NCBI GenBank assembly: GCA_001298545.1 | Contig: LJCX01000026.1 | Coordinates: forward strand, 558,001 to 622,000 | DNA length: 64,000 bases | Direction: 5' to 3' | Source: Actinobacteria bacterium OV320 | Lineage (GTDB): Bacteria; Actinomycetota; Actinomycetes; Streptomycetales; Streptomycetaceae | In this document: piece after piece, positions 1-7,265 of the stretch | Layout of the letters: each line of letters begins with the position of its first letter | How positions within the stretch are numbered: position 1 is the first letter of the stretch | Program-made: the position numbers and the translations under genes | The notes under the pieces: generated by a model | Told to the model about the DNA's origin: nothing | The model's input: only the letters and a program-made list of their open reading frames with translations | The model's database searches: none

Positions 1-96
1 ATCGTCATACGATCAACGTAGGAATGAACCCGGCATTCCCCGCGCTGCCCGTGCCGGACACGGGGGTGCGTGCACCCGGATGCCGCACGCAGCGCC

Positions 97-1239
97 CTAT
101 GCGGCGGGCAGGGTCGGCTGGATGCGGCGCAGAAAGGCGGTGTTGTCCGGCGTCTCGCGCATCCGCTCCAGGAGCGTCTCCAGGTTCGCCTGGCCGTCCC
201 GGGGCTGCAGGGCCCGGCGCAGACCGCGTACGGCGGTCAACTCGCCCGGGGAGTAGAGGAGTTCCTCGCGCCGGGTGCCGGAGCCGTTGATGTCGACGGC
301 CGGGAAGACCCGGCGGGAGGCCGGTTCGCGGTCGAGGCGGAGCTCCATGTTGCCGGTGCTCTTCAGTTCCTCGAAGTAGAAGTCGTCGGCGCGGGAGCCC
401 GTTTCGACCAGGACGGTGGCGAGGACGGTGAGCGAGCCGCCCTCCTCGGCCGCCCGTGCGGCGCCGAAGAACCGCTTGGGGCCGATCAGCGCGGTCGCGT
501 CCACACCGCCGCTGAGGGTGCGGCCCCCGGCGGCGGCCGCGTTGTTGTGGGCCCGGCACAGCCGGGTGAGGGAGTCGAGGAGGATCACGACGTCCTCGCC
601 CGCCTCGACGAGCCGTTTGGCCCGCTCGATGACGAGTTCGGCCAGCGCGATGTGCTGCTTGGGCGCCCGGTCGAACGTCGAGGCGTACACCTCGCCGCGC
701 ACGGAGCGCCGCATGTCGGTGACCTCCTCGGGCCGCTCGTCGAGCAGGACGACCATCAGCCGCGCCCCGGGGTGGTTGCCGGCGACGGCGGCGGCGATCT
801 GCTGGAGCAGTACGGTCTTGCCCGTCTTCGGCGGGGCGACGATCAGTCCGCGCTGGCCCTTGCCGATCGGCGCGACGAGATCCGTGACCCGTCCGGCGAG
901 GCCGGCCGCCGGATGTTCGAGGCGGAGCCGCTCGTGCGGGTGGACGGGGGTGAGGTCGCGGAAGTGCCGACGGGCGCGCAGCTCCTCGGGCGTACGGCCG
1001 TTGACACGGGCGACCTCGGTGAGGGCGCGCTGGGTACCGCGCACCCCTTCGACGAGGTCGCCCCTGCGCAGGTGGTGACGGCGGATCAGCGCGGCCGGGA
1101 CCTGGAGGTCGGCGGGTGTGGGCAGGCAGTCCGCGGGGCGCAGGTGCCCCTTCCCGCCGGCGTCGATGTCGAGGACACCGGCGGCGACCCGGGCCGGGGG
1201 CTGCTGCTGTACCGGGGGGTGTTCGAGAGTGGTGGTCAT
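97..1239 (-). CDS. rho: Compact Rho-type transcription termination factor
   Basis: RNA-dependent hexameric ATPase that ends transcription. The 380-residue protein begins with a cold-shock-like primary RNA-binding domain (about residues 18-85) and continues into the RecA-like motor. Visible motifs are Walker A APPKTGKT, the catalytic-Glu stretch LLDERPEEVT, Walker B VVILLDSLTR, and the secondary-site region around GGVDATALIGPKRFFGAAR. The N-terminal helical Rho-N domain and the long Arg/Asp-rich insertion usual in actinobacterial housekeeping Rho are absent, so this is probably a paralogue. The ATG at 1239 was chosen because AAAGGA lies just upstream; a 5' extension to 1443 has poor coding character. 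In the Q-loop-like segment the usual Tyr is Asn (VDINGSGTRREELL). The family call is very secure; the biological role of the short form is not known from sequence. Confidence 0.95.
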   Translation of the reverse strand: MTTTLEHPPVQQQPPARVAAGVLDIDAGGKGHLRPADCLPTPADLQVPAALIRRHHLRRGDLVEGVRGTQRALTEVARVNGRTPEELRARRHFRDLTPVHPHERLRLEHPAAGLAGRVTDLVAPIGKGQRGLIVAPPKTGKTVLLQQIAAAVAGNHPGARLMVVLLDERPEEVTDMRRSVRGEVYASTFDRAPKQHIALAELVIERAKRLVEAGEDVVILLDSLTRLCRAHNNAAAAGGRTLSGGVDATALIGPKRFFGAARAAEEGGSLTVLATVLVETGSRADDFYFEELKSTGNMELRLDREPASRRVFPAVDINGSGTRREELLYSPGELTAVRGLRRALQPRDGQANLETLLERMRETPDNTAFLRRIQPTLPAA

Positions 1240-1471
1240 GGTGGTCGGTCCTTTCGAGGACGGAAGGCATGAGACATGCGGAGAGGGGGGAGCAGCCGCG
1301 AAGGGAGGGCGCACGGCGCGCCTCGGGCGGCGGGAACAGCACCTCGGCCACGGCGGAACCGAACCGTCGGTGAGGTGGTGCGGGAAAGCCGCTGTACCGG
1401 TCGGAAACGACGGGTGATGCGGCGAACTGAAGGGAACTGGCACCGGCGCCCACCAAGGGGGGCGTACACAA

Positions 1472-1516
1472 GTGCTACCGGCACTGTAGCACGCCGGTCG
1501 GTCCCGCTGGTGTCAA
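1472..1516 (-). promoter_or_regulatory. Possible rho promoter with inverted repeat
   Basis: Read on the minus strand, TTGACA (1516-1511) precedes an inverted repeat GTGCTAC-N7-GTAGCAC (1472-1492) containing a TACAGT -10-like hexamer (1488-1483). The 22-nt spacing is too long for a standard sigma-70 promoter, so either the -10 is a neighbouring hexamer or the repeat is an operator. It would give a rho leader of about 240 nt. The rest of 1240-1735 shows no convincing gene. Confidence 0.3.
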
Positions 1517-1735
1517 CGCGCCCATGGCGACGGTTGTTCCCCACGGCGCGTCGCCAGGTGCGGAAGAGCACCGCGCAGGCGACGGTCGGCGCCCGGGTGC
1601 GGACGGCGACCGTCCAGGCACCGGCTCCCGGCCGGACGGGCGGTCCGGAGGGGGAGCCGGACCGGCGGCGCACACAGGACAGGCCGGACGAAAGTCCCGG
1701 CCTCTTCCGGGTTATCCCACAGATGTCCCCGGAGG

Positions 1736-1787
1736 GTAACGATCCGTAACGACATGGGACTTGACCGCTATTTCTGCATTATCTTCA
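1736..1787 (+). promoter_or_regulatory. Promoter region of a leaderless gene with a direct repeat
   Basis: Two copies of GTAACGA (1736-1742 and 1746-1752) lie ten bases apart, on one face of the helix, just upstream of TTGACC (1761-1766) and an AT-rich -10 region (TATCTT at 1782-1787). The ATG is at 1792 with no Shine-Dalgarno, so transcription and translation probably start together. The direct repeat may bind an activator. Confidence 0.4.
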
Positions 1788-1791
1788 CGTC

Positions 1792-2688
1792 ATGTCCACG
1801 CCGCCTCAGCCCCCGCAGCAGCCGGAGCAGCCGTCCGACGCGCCGGCCCAGCCGAGCGCGTACCCCTATCCGCATCCGCAGTCGCCGGCCCCCGGCGGGC
1901 CGCTGGGTTTCCCGCCGGCGGCGGGCGCGACCCAGGTCGGCCAGCCCAGCGTCTATGCGCAGCCGACCCTGGTCGGGCAGCCCGCGCCGCCCCAGCCGGT
2001 CAACCCCTACCTCCAGCAGGGTCCGTACCCCGTGGTCGGCCCGCCGCCCGGAGGCGGCGGTGGCGGCGGCGCGGGGAAAGCCGTCCTGTGGGGCGCCGTC
2101 GGAGCGGTGCTGGCGTCCGCGGCCTGGGCGGCCGGCGTCTTCCTGATCGGCGCCGAGGACGACCCCGACTTGAGCGGTTACTCGGCGCCGTCGAACCTGT
2201 GCAACTCCACGGACTACTCGTCCTTCAAGGAGGAGTACCCGGACAACGACACGTCCCCGACGCACAACACCCTCAAGGACGACGCCCTCGACGAGGGCCT
2301 GTGCAGCATCAGCCTGAAGAAGTCCACGTCCAGCTACGCGGACGCCTACCTGTACTCCCAGCTGGACCTGCACAAGAAGACCGACCCCGGGCCGGAGTTC
2401 ACCGCGGCCTGGAAGAACTACGCCGACAGCCACACGGGTTACGACGTGGAGGCCGTCACGGGCATAGGCGACGAGGCCTATCTCGTCAGCAACGACACCA
2501 CGTCCGGGTCGTCGAGCGGATCCCTCTACGCCACGCTCGCCGTGCGGGACGGCTGGGTGACGTACACGATGAGCTACAGCGCCTACTACTCCTCGTACGA
2601 CGACGACACGGACCCGCCGACGCTCGAAGAGGTCACCGGCTACCTGAAGACGGACACGAGGACGACCCTGGAGGACCTCGGGGGTTGA
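1792..2688 (+). CDS. Pro-rich membrane-anchored extracytoplasmic protein, unknown function
   Basis: A 298-residue protein of no family I recognise. Residues 1-85 are rich in Pro, Gln and Ala, a typical cytoplasmic tail of Streptomyces membrane proteins. A Gly run (about 85-95) leads into one transmembrane segment (about 98-120, AVLWGAVGAVLASAAWAAG). The C-terminal 175 residues are outside the membrane, acidic, rich in Asp, Ser and Tyr, and carry two Cys that could pair (SNLCNS and EGLCSI). This looks like the common single-pass sensor or lipid-associated domain architecture of Streptomyces, but no catalytic motif is visible. The gene stands alone, reads away from rho, and appears leaderless. 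Confidence 0.85.
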   Translation: MSTPPQPPQQPEQPSDAPAQPSAYPYPHPQSPAPGGPLGFPPAAGATQVGQPSVYAQPTLVGQPAPPQPVNPYLQQGPYPVVGPPPGGGGGGGAGKAVLWGAVGAVLASAAWAAGVFLIGAEDDPDLSGYSAPSNLCNSTDYSSFKEEYPDNDTSPTHNTLKDDALDEGLCSISLKKSTSSYADAYLYSQLDLHKKTDPGPEFTAAWKNYADSHTGYDVEAVTGIGDEAYLVSNDTTSGSSSGSLYATLAVRDGWVTYTMSYSAYYSSYDDDTDPPTLEEVTGYLKTDTRTTLEDLGG

Positions 2689-2760
2689 GGTCCGGCCACG
2701 GCAGGGGCCACCCGGCACGGCGGCCGGCCCGCGGGCACACGCCTCAGCGGCCGGCCTCCG

Positions 2761-2847
2761 GTGGTGACCCTGGCCGTCGACGGGACGCCGGCGGCCCTCA
2801 CGCCGGGTGAGGCCTACGCGGGAGCCCTCACCCTCACGGTGGCCTGA
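2761..2847 (+). pseudogene. Short coding-like stub, probable gene remnant
   Basis: Twenty-eight codons from GTG at 2761 to TGA at 2847 end in a peptide LTLTVA. Nearly every third position is G or C and amino-acid use is that of an extracellular beta-strand protein, so it looks like the 3' tip of a lost gene. It lies in frame with the preceding gene beyond its stop, so a former C-terminal extension of that gene is an alternative. No ribosome binding site is visible. Confidence 0.25.
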
Positions 2848-2849
2848 CG

Positions 2850-3257
2850 TCAGGAGGCGGAGGCCGACCGGGCCTCCGCCTCCTTCAGGATCCGGTCGAA
2901 CCGGTCGCCCATCGCGGCCGCGAGAGCCTGGGCGCCCGACAACGGGCGGACCATGACCGTGAGTTCGTCGATCAGACCCTCCTCGTTCAGGTGGATGAAG
3001 TCGCAGCCGGTCAGCTCCCGCTCGCCCACCCGGGCCCGGAACACCAGCGCGTGGTCACGCCCGTCGCCCCCGTCGAGCTCGCGCTCGTAGCGGAAGTCCT
3101 CGAAGACCCGCGTCACCCCCCGCAGGATCGACGCGGTGATCGCCTTGCCCGGGTACGGCTTGAACACGACCGGGCTGGTGAACACCACGTCCTCGGCCAG
3201 CAGCGCTTCGACGGCCTCGAGATCGCCGGCCTCGACCGCCTCGCGGAACGCGCGCAT
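2850..3257 (-). CDS. SnoaL-like / NTF2-fold protein
   Basis: A 135-residue cone-shaped NTF2-fold protein of the SnoaL-like type. The pattern is characteristic: an N-terminal helix (MRAFREAVEAGDLEAVEALLAED), a strand with FTSPVVFKPYPG, then the curved sheet with GCDFIHLNEEGLIDELTVMVRPL. Members are small hydrolases, isomerases or ligand-binding proteins, and substrate cannot be assigned from sequence. It is divergent from a PadR regulator 78 bp away, so the PadR protein probably controls it. Confidence 0.85.
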   Translation of the reverse strand: MRAFREAVEAGDLEAVEALLAEDVVFTSPVVFKPYPGKAITASILRGVTRVFEDFRYERELDGGDGRDHALVFRARVGERELTGCDFIHLNEEGLIDELTVMVRPLSGAQALAAAMGDRFDRILKEAEARSASAS

Positions 3258-3335
3258 CGGATCACCTCATCGCGTGGTTGTAAATTTGTTGAGTAGGTGT
3301 CGATGACAATAATCGCCTCCTGCTACCGTGTCCAC
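3258..3335. promoter_or_regulatory. Divergent promoter region, SnoaL gene / padR
   Basis: This 78-bp gap is much richer in A and T than its surroundings (GTAAATTTGTTGAG, ATGACAATAAT). On the plus strand a TACCGT hexamer (3324-3329) sits seven bases before the padR ATG with no Shine-Dalgarno, suggesting a leaderless transcript. The AT-rich part is the likely PadR binding site, although no clean palindrome was found. Confidence 0.45.
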
Positions 3336-3899
3336 ATGTCCCTCAAGTACGCCGTCCTGGCCGCCCTCCTGGAAGGCGAGGCCTCGGGCTACGAACTGTC
3401 GAAGGTCTTCGACGTCTCCCTCGCGAACTTCTGGCCCTCGACCCCGCAGCAGCTCTACCGCGAACTGGAGCGCCTCGCGCAGGACGGTCTGATCGAGGCC
3501 CGGGTGGTGCAGCAGGAACGCCGGCCGAACAAGAGGATGTTCACCCTCACCGAGGCCGGCCGCGCGGACCTGGACGCCTTCGCCGCCACTCCGCCGCGGC
3601 GGCCCACCGCCATCCGCGACGAACTCCTCATCAGGATCCAGGCCATGGACGGCGTGGACCCCGAGGTGACCCGCGCGCTGGTCGAGGAGCGCAGGACCTG
3701 GTCCCGCGCCAAGCTCGACCGCTACCTGCGGGTGCGCGACCGCCTCCTCGACGGACGCACCGAGGACGCGTACCTGACCGAGGCCGACCGGATCGGCCCC
3801 TATCTGACGCTGATGGCCGGCATCGCCTTCGAGGAGACGAACCTGGCCTGGTGCGAACGCGCCCTGCTGCTCCTGAAGCGGCGGACGGCCGTAGGCTGA
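3336..3899 (+). CDS. PadR-family transcriptional regulator
   Basis: A 187-residue PadR repressor. The winged helix fills residues 1-80 (YAVLAALLEGEASGYELSK, then PSTPQQLYRELERLAQDGLIE) and the C-terminal half is the helical dimerisation region of the Vir_act_alpha_C type. The start at 3336 (MSLKYAVLAAL) matches the family N-terminus; an in-frame ATG 39 bases upstream would add unrelated residues. It is divergent from the SnoaL-like gene and is followed five bases later by a methyltransferase gene, so these three genes probably form one regulatory unit. The ligand is unknown. Confidence 0.93.
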   Translation: MSLKYAVLAALLEGEASGYELSKVFDVSLANFWPSTPQQLYRELERLAQDGLIEARVVQQERRPNKRMFTLTEAGRADLDAFAATPPRRPTAIRDELLIRIQAMDGVDPEVTRALVEERRTWSRAKLDRYLRVRDRLLDGRTEDAYLTEADRIGPYLTLMAGIAFEETNLAWCERALLLLKRRTAVG

Positions 3900-3904
3900 C
3901 GCGG

Positions 3905-4633
3905 ATGTTCAGTCCCGAAGGCCCCACGCTGCGCGAACTCGCCGTCCAGGCCCTGTCGTCCGTCGAGCACGGCTACGACCTCCTCGCGCCGAAGTTCGAC
4001 CACACGCCCTTCCGCACTCCGGACGCCGTCCTGGACGCGGTCGCCTCGGCCCTGAAGGACTCCGGCCCGTACGAGGACGGCCTCGACCTGTGCTGTGGCA
4101 CGGGCGCGGGGGTCGAGGTCCTGGCGACGGTGTGCCGGGGGAGTGTGACGGGCGTCGACTTCAGCGCCGGCATGCTGGCACAGGCGCGTCGGCGGACCAG
4201 GCCGGCGGCCCCCCGGGTGTCCTGGGTGCGCGCGGATGCCCGCGCCCTGCCGTTCACCGCCGCCTTCGACCTCGTCGTCAGCTTCGGCGCGTTCGGGCAC
4301 TTCCTGCCCCGCGAACTGCCGGGCCTGTTCGCCCGGGTGCGGACCGCGCTGCGGCCGGGCGGATGCTTCGCGTTCCCCGTCCTGGCCCCGCCGAGGCGCT
4401 CCTCACCGGCGTTCTGGATGCTCCTCGGCTTCGACGCCGTGATGCGGGTCCGCAACGCCCTGTGGCGGCCGCCGTTCGTGATGTACTACCGCGCCTTCCG
4501 GCTCGGTGACGTGCGGCGCGAACTGGAGCGCGCCGGGTTCCGCGTGGACCTCCGCGCCCTGCCCGAGTTCGGGACCAGGAGCGACGGAAGTCCACGGGTG
4601 CGCATGGTCGAGGCGCGCCGGACGGACCGCTGA
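3905..4633 (+). CDS. Class I SAM-dependent methyltransferase
   Basis: A 242-residue Rossmann methyltransferase. Motif I is LDLCCGTGAG (about residues 61-70), followed by the SAM-ribose acidic strand GSVTGVDFSAGMLAQAR and motif IV around FDLVVSFGAFGHF. A hydrophobic segment near PAFWMLLGFDAVMRV and a YYRAFRLGDVRREL element in the last third are typical of small-molecule methyltransferases of the UbiE/Methyltransf_11 type. The ATG lies five bases after the padR stop, so the genes are co-transcribed and probably translationally coupled. The substrate is unknown. Confidence 0.9.
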   Translation: MFSPEGPTLRELAVQALSSVEHGYDLLAPKFDHTPFRTPDAVLDAVASALKDSGPYEDGLDLCCGTGAGVEVLATVCRGSVTGVDFSAGMLAQARRRTRPAAPRVSWVRADARALPFTAAFDLVVSFGAFGHFLPRELPGLFARVRTALRPGGCFAFPVLAPPRRSSPAFWMLLGFDAVMRVRNALWRPPFVMYYRAFRLGDVRRELERAGFRVDLRALPEFGTRSDGSPRVRMVEARRTDR

Positions 4634-4662
4634 GACGGTGCGCGGAGCCGGTCCGGCCGGGA

Positions 4663-5421
4663 TCAGCCGGCCCCGGGCAGCGTGAACGCGTAGACCAGCG
4701 CCTCCCGCCGGGTGTCCACCACCAGGTCGGTGATCTCCAGGGGGCGCGCGTACTGGTCGTGCACGCGCCGGGTGACCCGCATCGACGGATCGTCGTCGAG
4801 ATGCGTGATGCAGTCCCGGTGGTGCAGGGTCAGACCGGCCCGGCGCATCCAGTCGTAGGCCCGCCGCAGCTCCGGGGAGGCGTTCGAGTCGGCGCGGTCG
4901 CGGTAGCGGGCCAGTTCCTCCACCTCGGCCAGGGCGACCGCGGAGAAGGACGTGACGGCCGTACGCAGACCGCGTCCGTCGGCGCGGGCGGACTCGTAGC
5001 GGTGCACCAGCGTCGGCCGGTGCGGGGCGAGTCCGAGCGCCTCGGCGTGTGCGGGCGGGGGCGTCTCCCAGCTGACGGCGGCGCGGGCCACCGTCGACGC
5101 GTCGTCCGCGGGCCGCGCGCCCACGGGAAAGGCGAGGAACGACGGGGTGCCGAGCGGCCCGGCGGGCAGGGCGGCGTGACTGCCCCGCCGGTCGGTCTCG
5201 ACCAGCCCGTCGCTGCGCAGGACCTCCAGGGCCTGCCGTACGGTCTGCCTGCTGACGCCGAAGTGTCCGGCCAGCCGACGCTCGGCCGGCAGTCGTTCGC
5301 CGGCCGCGATGGTGCCCTCGCGCAGCTCGCCGAGCAGCTGCGTGGCGATCCGCCGGTACAGCGGTCCTTCGTCGGGGTGCGGGTGGACATCGGGGGTGGT
5401 GGGGGTGGTGCTGCGGGCCAT
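4663..5421 (-). CDS. GntR-family (HutC/UTRA) transcriptional regulator
   Basis: A 252-residue GntR regulator of the HutC subfamily. The winged helix covers about residues 18-86 (LYRRIATQLLGELREGTI, ERLPAERRLAGHFGVSRQTVRQALEVL) and a UTRA effector-binding domain fills the rest, ending in EITDLVVDTRREALVYAF. The ATG at 5421 gives the usual family length; the frame stays open far upstream but that extension is a shadow of the next gene. A DasR-like palindrome lies 65 bp upstream of the start, which suggests autoregulation and a phosphosugar-type effector. The effector itself cannot be read from sequence. Confidence 0.92.
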   Translation of the reverse strand: MARSTTPTTPDVHPHPDEGPLYRRIATQLLGELREGTIAAGERLPAERRLAGHFGVSRQTVRQALEVLRSDGLVETDRRGSHAALPAGPLGTPSFLAFPVGARPADDASTVARAAVSWETPPPAHAEALGLAPHRPTLVHRYESARADGRGLRTAVTSFSAVALAEVEELARYRDRADSNASPELRRAYDWMRRAGLTLHHRDCITHLDDDPSMRVTRRVHDQYARPLEITDLVVDTRREALVYAFTLPGAG

Positions 5422-5485
5422 GCCGCGCGCCTCCTGTGGGTGACGTGCCGTGGTCGTGCGGACTCGGTGCGCCACCAGATCTAGC

Positions 5486-5501
5486 ATTGGTCTAAACCAG
5501 T
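5486..5501. promoter_or_regulatory. DasR-like (dre) operator
   Basis: ATTGGTCTAAACCAGT differs at two positions from a dre of the form ACTGGTCTAGACCAGT recognised by DasR and related GntR/HutC proteins. It overlaps the promoter of the GntR gene on the minus strand, with a TAGATC -10-like hexamer just downstream. The regulator encoded next door, DasR itself, or both could bind here. Confidence 0.6.
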
Positions 5502-5576
5502 AGGGAAGGGCGGGCCGCCCGATCGGCCGAAACCGGACCGCCCCGCGCCGTCCGCGCGGCCGCGCCGCGTCGCCGC

Positions 5577-6743
5577 TCAGAGCGCGCTGTACAGGGCGTC
5601 CACCAACGCCGTCTTCCGTGGGTCGTCGGCGATGTTCGGCCCCATGCGGTTCATCACGTACCCCAGCGACACCCCCGCCTCCGGGTCGGCGAGCCCGCAC
5701 GAGCCGCCGAAGCCGTCGTGTCCGAAAGCGCGCGGGTTGGGTCCGTACGATCCGTTCGGACCGCTGAGCCACAGCCCGAGCCCGATCTCCGTCTCGTGCG
5801 CGAACCCCGCCCCCAGCACCAGGTCCCGGCAGGCGCCCTGTCCCTCGCGCACCCGCTCGGCCGCCTCGGGGGAGAGGATGCGACGCCCGCCGTGCGCGCC
5901 CCGGCCGGCGAAGATCCCGTAGAGCGCGGCCACCGCCCGCGCGGTGCCGTGGCCGTTCGCCGCCGGGATCTCCGCGGCCCGCCAGCGCGACGAGTTGGCC
6001 TCGCTCGCGCCCGCCGCCGGATTGGCCAGGGCGGCGACGGCCGCCGGTGCCAACTGGCTGAGGATCGCGGCCTGTTCGCTGGACGAGGCGACCGGCGGAT
6101 GCACCAGCTCGGCCGCCCGCCCGGCCTCCTTCTCCGGCAGCCCGATCGTGAAGTCGACGCCCAGCGGACCGGTCACCTCCCGCTCCAGGAAGGCCCCCGG
6201 CAGCAGCCCCGACACCCGCCGCACCAGCTCCCCGACCAGGAAGCCGTAGGTGAGCGCGTGATAGCCGGACCGGGTGCCCGGCTCCCACCAGGGCTCCGTG
6301 GCCGCGAGGCGGGCGGTGGTGAGCTCCCAGTCGTAGAGCTGATCGAGGGAGTGCGGCTCGCGCAGCCCGGCCAGGCCCGCCCGGTGGGACAGCAGATGCC
6401 GGACCAGGACGCGCTCCTTGCCCGCCGCGCCGAACTCCGGCCAGTACACGGCCACCGGAGCGTCGAGGTCGAGCAGCTCCCGGTCGGCGAGGATGTGCGC
6501 GCACAGCGCCGTCGGGCCCTTCGTCGTGGACCACACGTTGACCACGGTGTCCCGCTGCCACGCGCGCGTGCCCGCCGCGTCGGCCCGGCCGCCCCACAGA
6601 TCGGCCACCACCGCGCCGTCGACCGTGACGCTCACCGCGGCGCCCAGCTCGCCCCGGTCCCGGAAGTTCTCCTCGAAGGCCGCGCGCACCGCCGCGAACC
6701 GTGGATCGCAGTGACCGTGTATCTGTGGCACGTGCTCGGACAT
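5577..6743 (-). CDS. Serine beta-lactamase-fold hydrolase / family VIII esterase
   Basis: A 388-residue enzyme of the class C beta-lactamase / family VIII carboxylesterase group. The nucleophile motif is STTK in VWSTTKGPTALC (about residue 72), the second catalytic Tyr is in SGYHALTYGFLVGEL, and the third element is the HDG triplet in FGHDGFGGS in place of KTG. There is no signal peptide, so it is a cytoplasmic esterase or amidase rather than a secreted lactamase. The ATG at 6743 has GGAGG six bases upstream. An operator-like palindrome sits at 6805-6819. The following genes on the same strand are a SnoaL protein and an acetyl esterase. Confidence 0.92.
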   Translation of the reverse strand: MSEHVPQIHGHCDPRFAAVRAAFEENFRDRGELGAAVSVTVDGAVVADLWGGRADAAGTRAWQRDTVVNVWSTTKGPTALCAHILADRELLDLDAPVAVYWPEFGAAGKERVLVRHLLSHRAGLAGLREPHSLDQLYDWELTTARLAATEPWWEPGTRSGYHALTYGFLVGELVRRVSGLLPGAFLEREVTGPLGVDFTIGLPEKEAGRAAELVHPPVASSSEQAAILSQLAPAAVAALANPAAGASEANSSRWRAAEIPAANGHGTARAVAALYGIFAGRGAHGGRRILSPEAAERVREGQGACRDLVLGAGFAHETEIGLGLWLSGPNGSYGPNPRAFGHDGFGGSCGLADPEAGVSLGYVMNRMGPNIADDPRKTALVDALYSAL

Positions 6744-6804
6744 GGAGCCTCCGTGGTCCGCCGGAACCCCGGACCGCTGCCGTGCGGCCCGGGCACCCCG
6801 AACG

Positions 6805-6819
6805 TACCGACTGGTCGGA
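6805..6819. promoter_or_regulatory. TetR-type operator-like palindrome
   Basis: TACCGACTGGTCGGA has CCGAC/GTCGG arms around a TG centre, the commonest style of TetR-family operator in Streptomyces. It lies about 62 bp upstream of the serine hydrolase start. No TetR gene is adjacent, so the regulator would be encoded elsewhere. Confidence 0.45.
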
Positions 6820-6850
6820 CTGGAGGGAAGTGTGCCGAACGGGTCCTGGA

Positions 6851-7255
6851 TCACAGGAGAAAGGTCCGCCCCGTCGGCTCCTGGTGGCCCTCCGCCGTGT
6901 GCCAGTAGTCCCGTGACTCGACCGCCAGCCCGGCCTCGTCGAACCGGACGAAGACACAGCCGGCCAGCGTGCCGGCCGCCCCGTCCTCCTCGGCCAGCAC
7001 CCGGAACTCCGCCACCGCGACCCGGTCGGCGCCCACGATCGGGGGCGAGAACCGCACGTCGGTCACCCGCTCCGCCGCGAACGACCAGCGCAGATAGACC
7101 TCCAGCTCGGCCCGCCCCCGGTGCGGGGCGCGGAACGGCATCGACCGGTGGACGCAGTTCTCTGCGTACAGCTCCAGCAGGGCCGTCACGTCGTGCGACG
7201 CCCAGGCCCGCTCCCACACCCCGGTGAACCGCTCGGCGGCGGCCCGTGTGTCCAT
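6851..7255 (-). CDS. SnoaL-like / NTF2-fold protein (second copy)
   Basis: A 134-residue NTF2-fold protein. The helix VWERAWASHDVTALLELYAEN, the strand CVHRSMPFRAPHRGRAEL and the C-terminal DYWHTAEGHQEPTG follow the SnoaL_2 pattern. The conserved Arg-Asp-Tyr-Trp segment near the C-terminus lines the pocket in related proteins. It follows the AXE1-type esterase by ten bases on the same strand, so it is probably co-transcribed with it. The ligand is unknown, and it is only distantly related to the SnoaL protein at 2850. Confidence 0.87.
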   Translation of the reverse strand: MDTRAAAERFTGVWERAWASHDVTALLELYAENCVHRSMPFRAPHRGRAELEVYLRWSFAAERVTDVRFSPPIVGADRVAVAEFRVLAEEDGAAGTLAGCVFVRFDEAGLAVESRDYWHTAEGHQEPTGRTFLL

Positions 7256-7265
7256 GGCCCGGCCG

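Noticed and set aside
5422..6957. Long upstream extension of the GntR frame
   Set aside because: It is out of frame to the serine hydrolase on the same strand, has no family similarity, and lies before the ATG at 5421 where normal GntR length begins.
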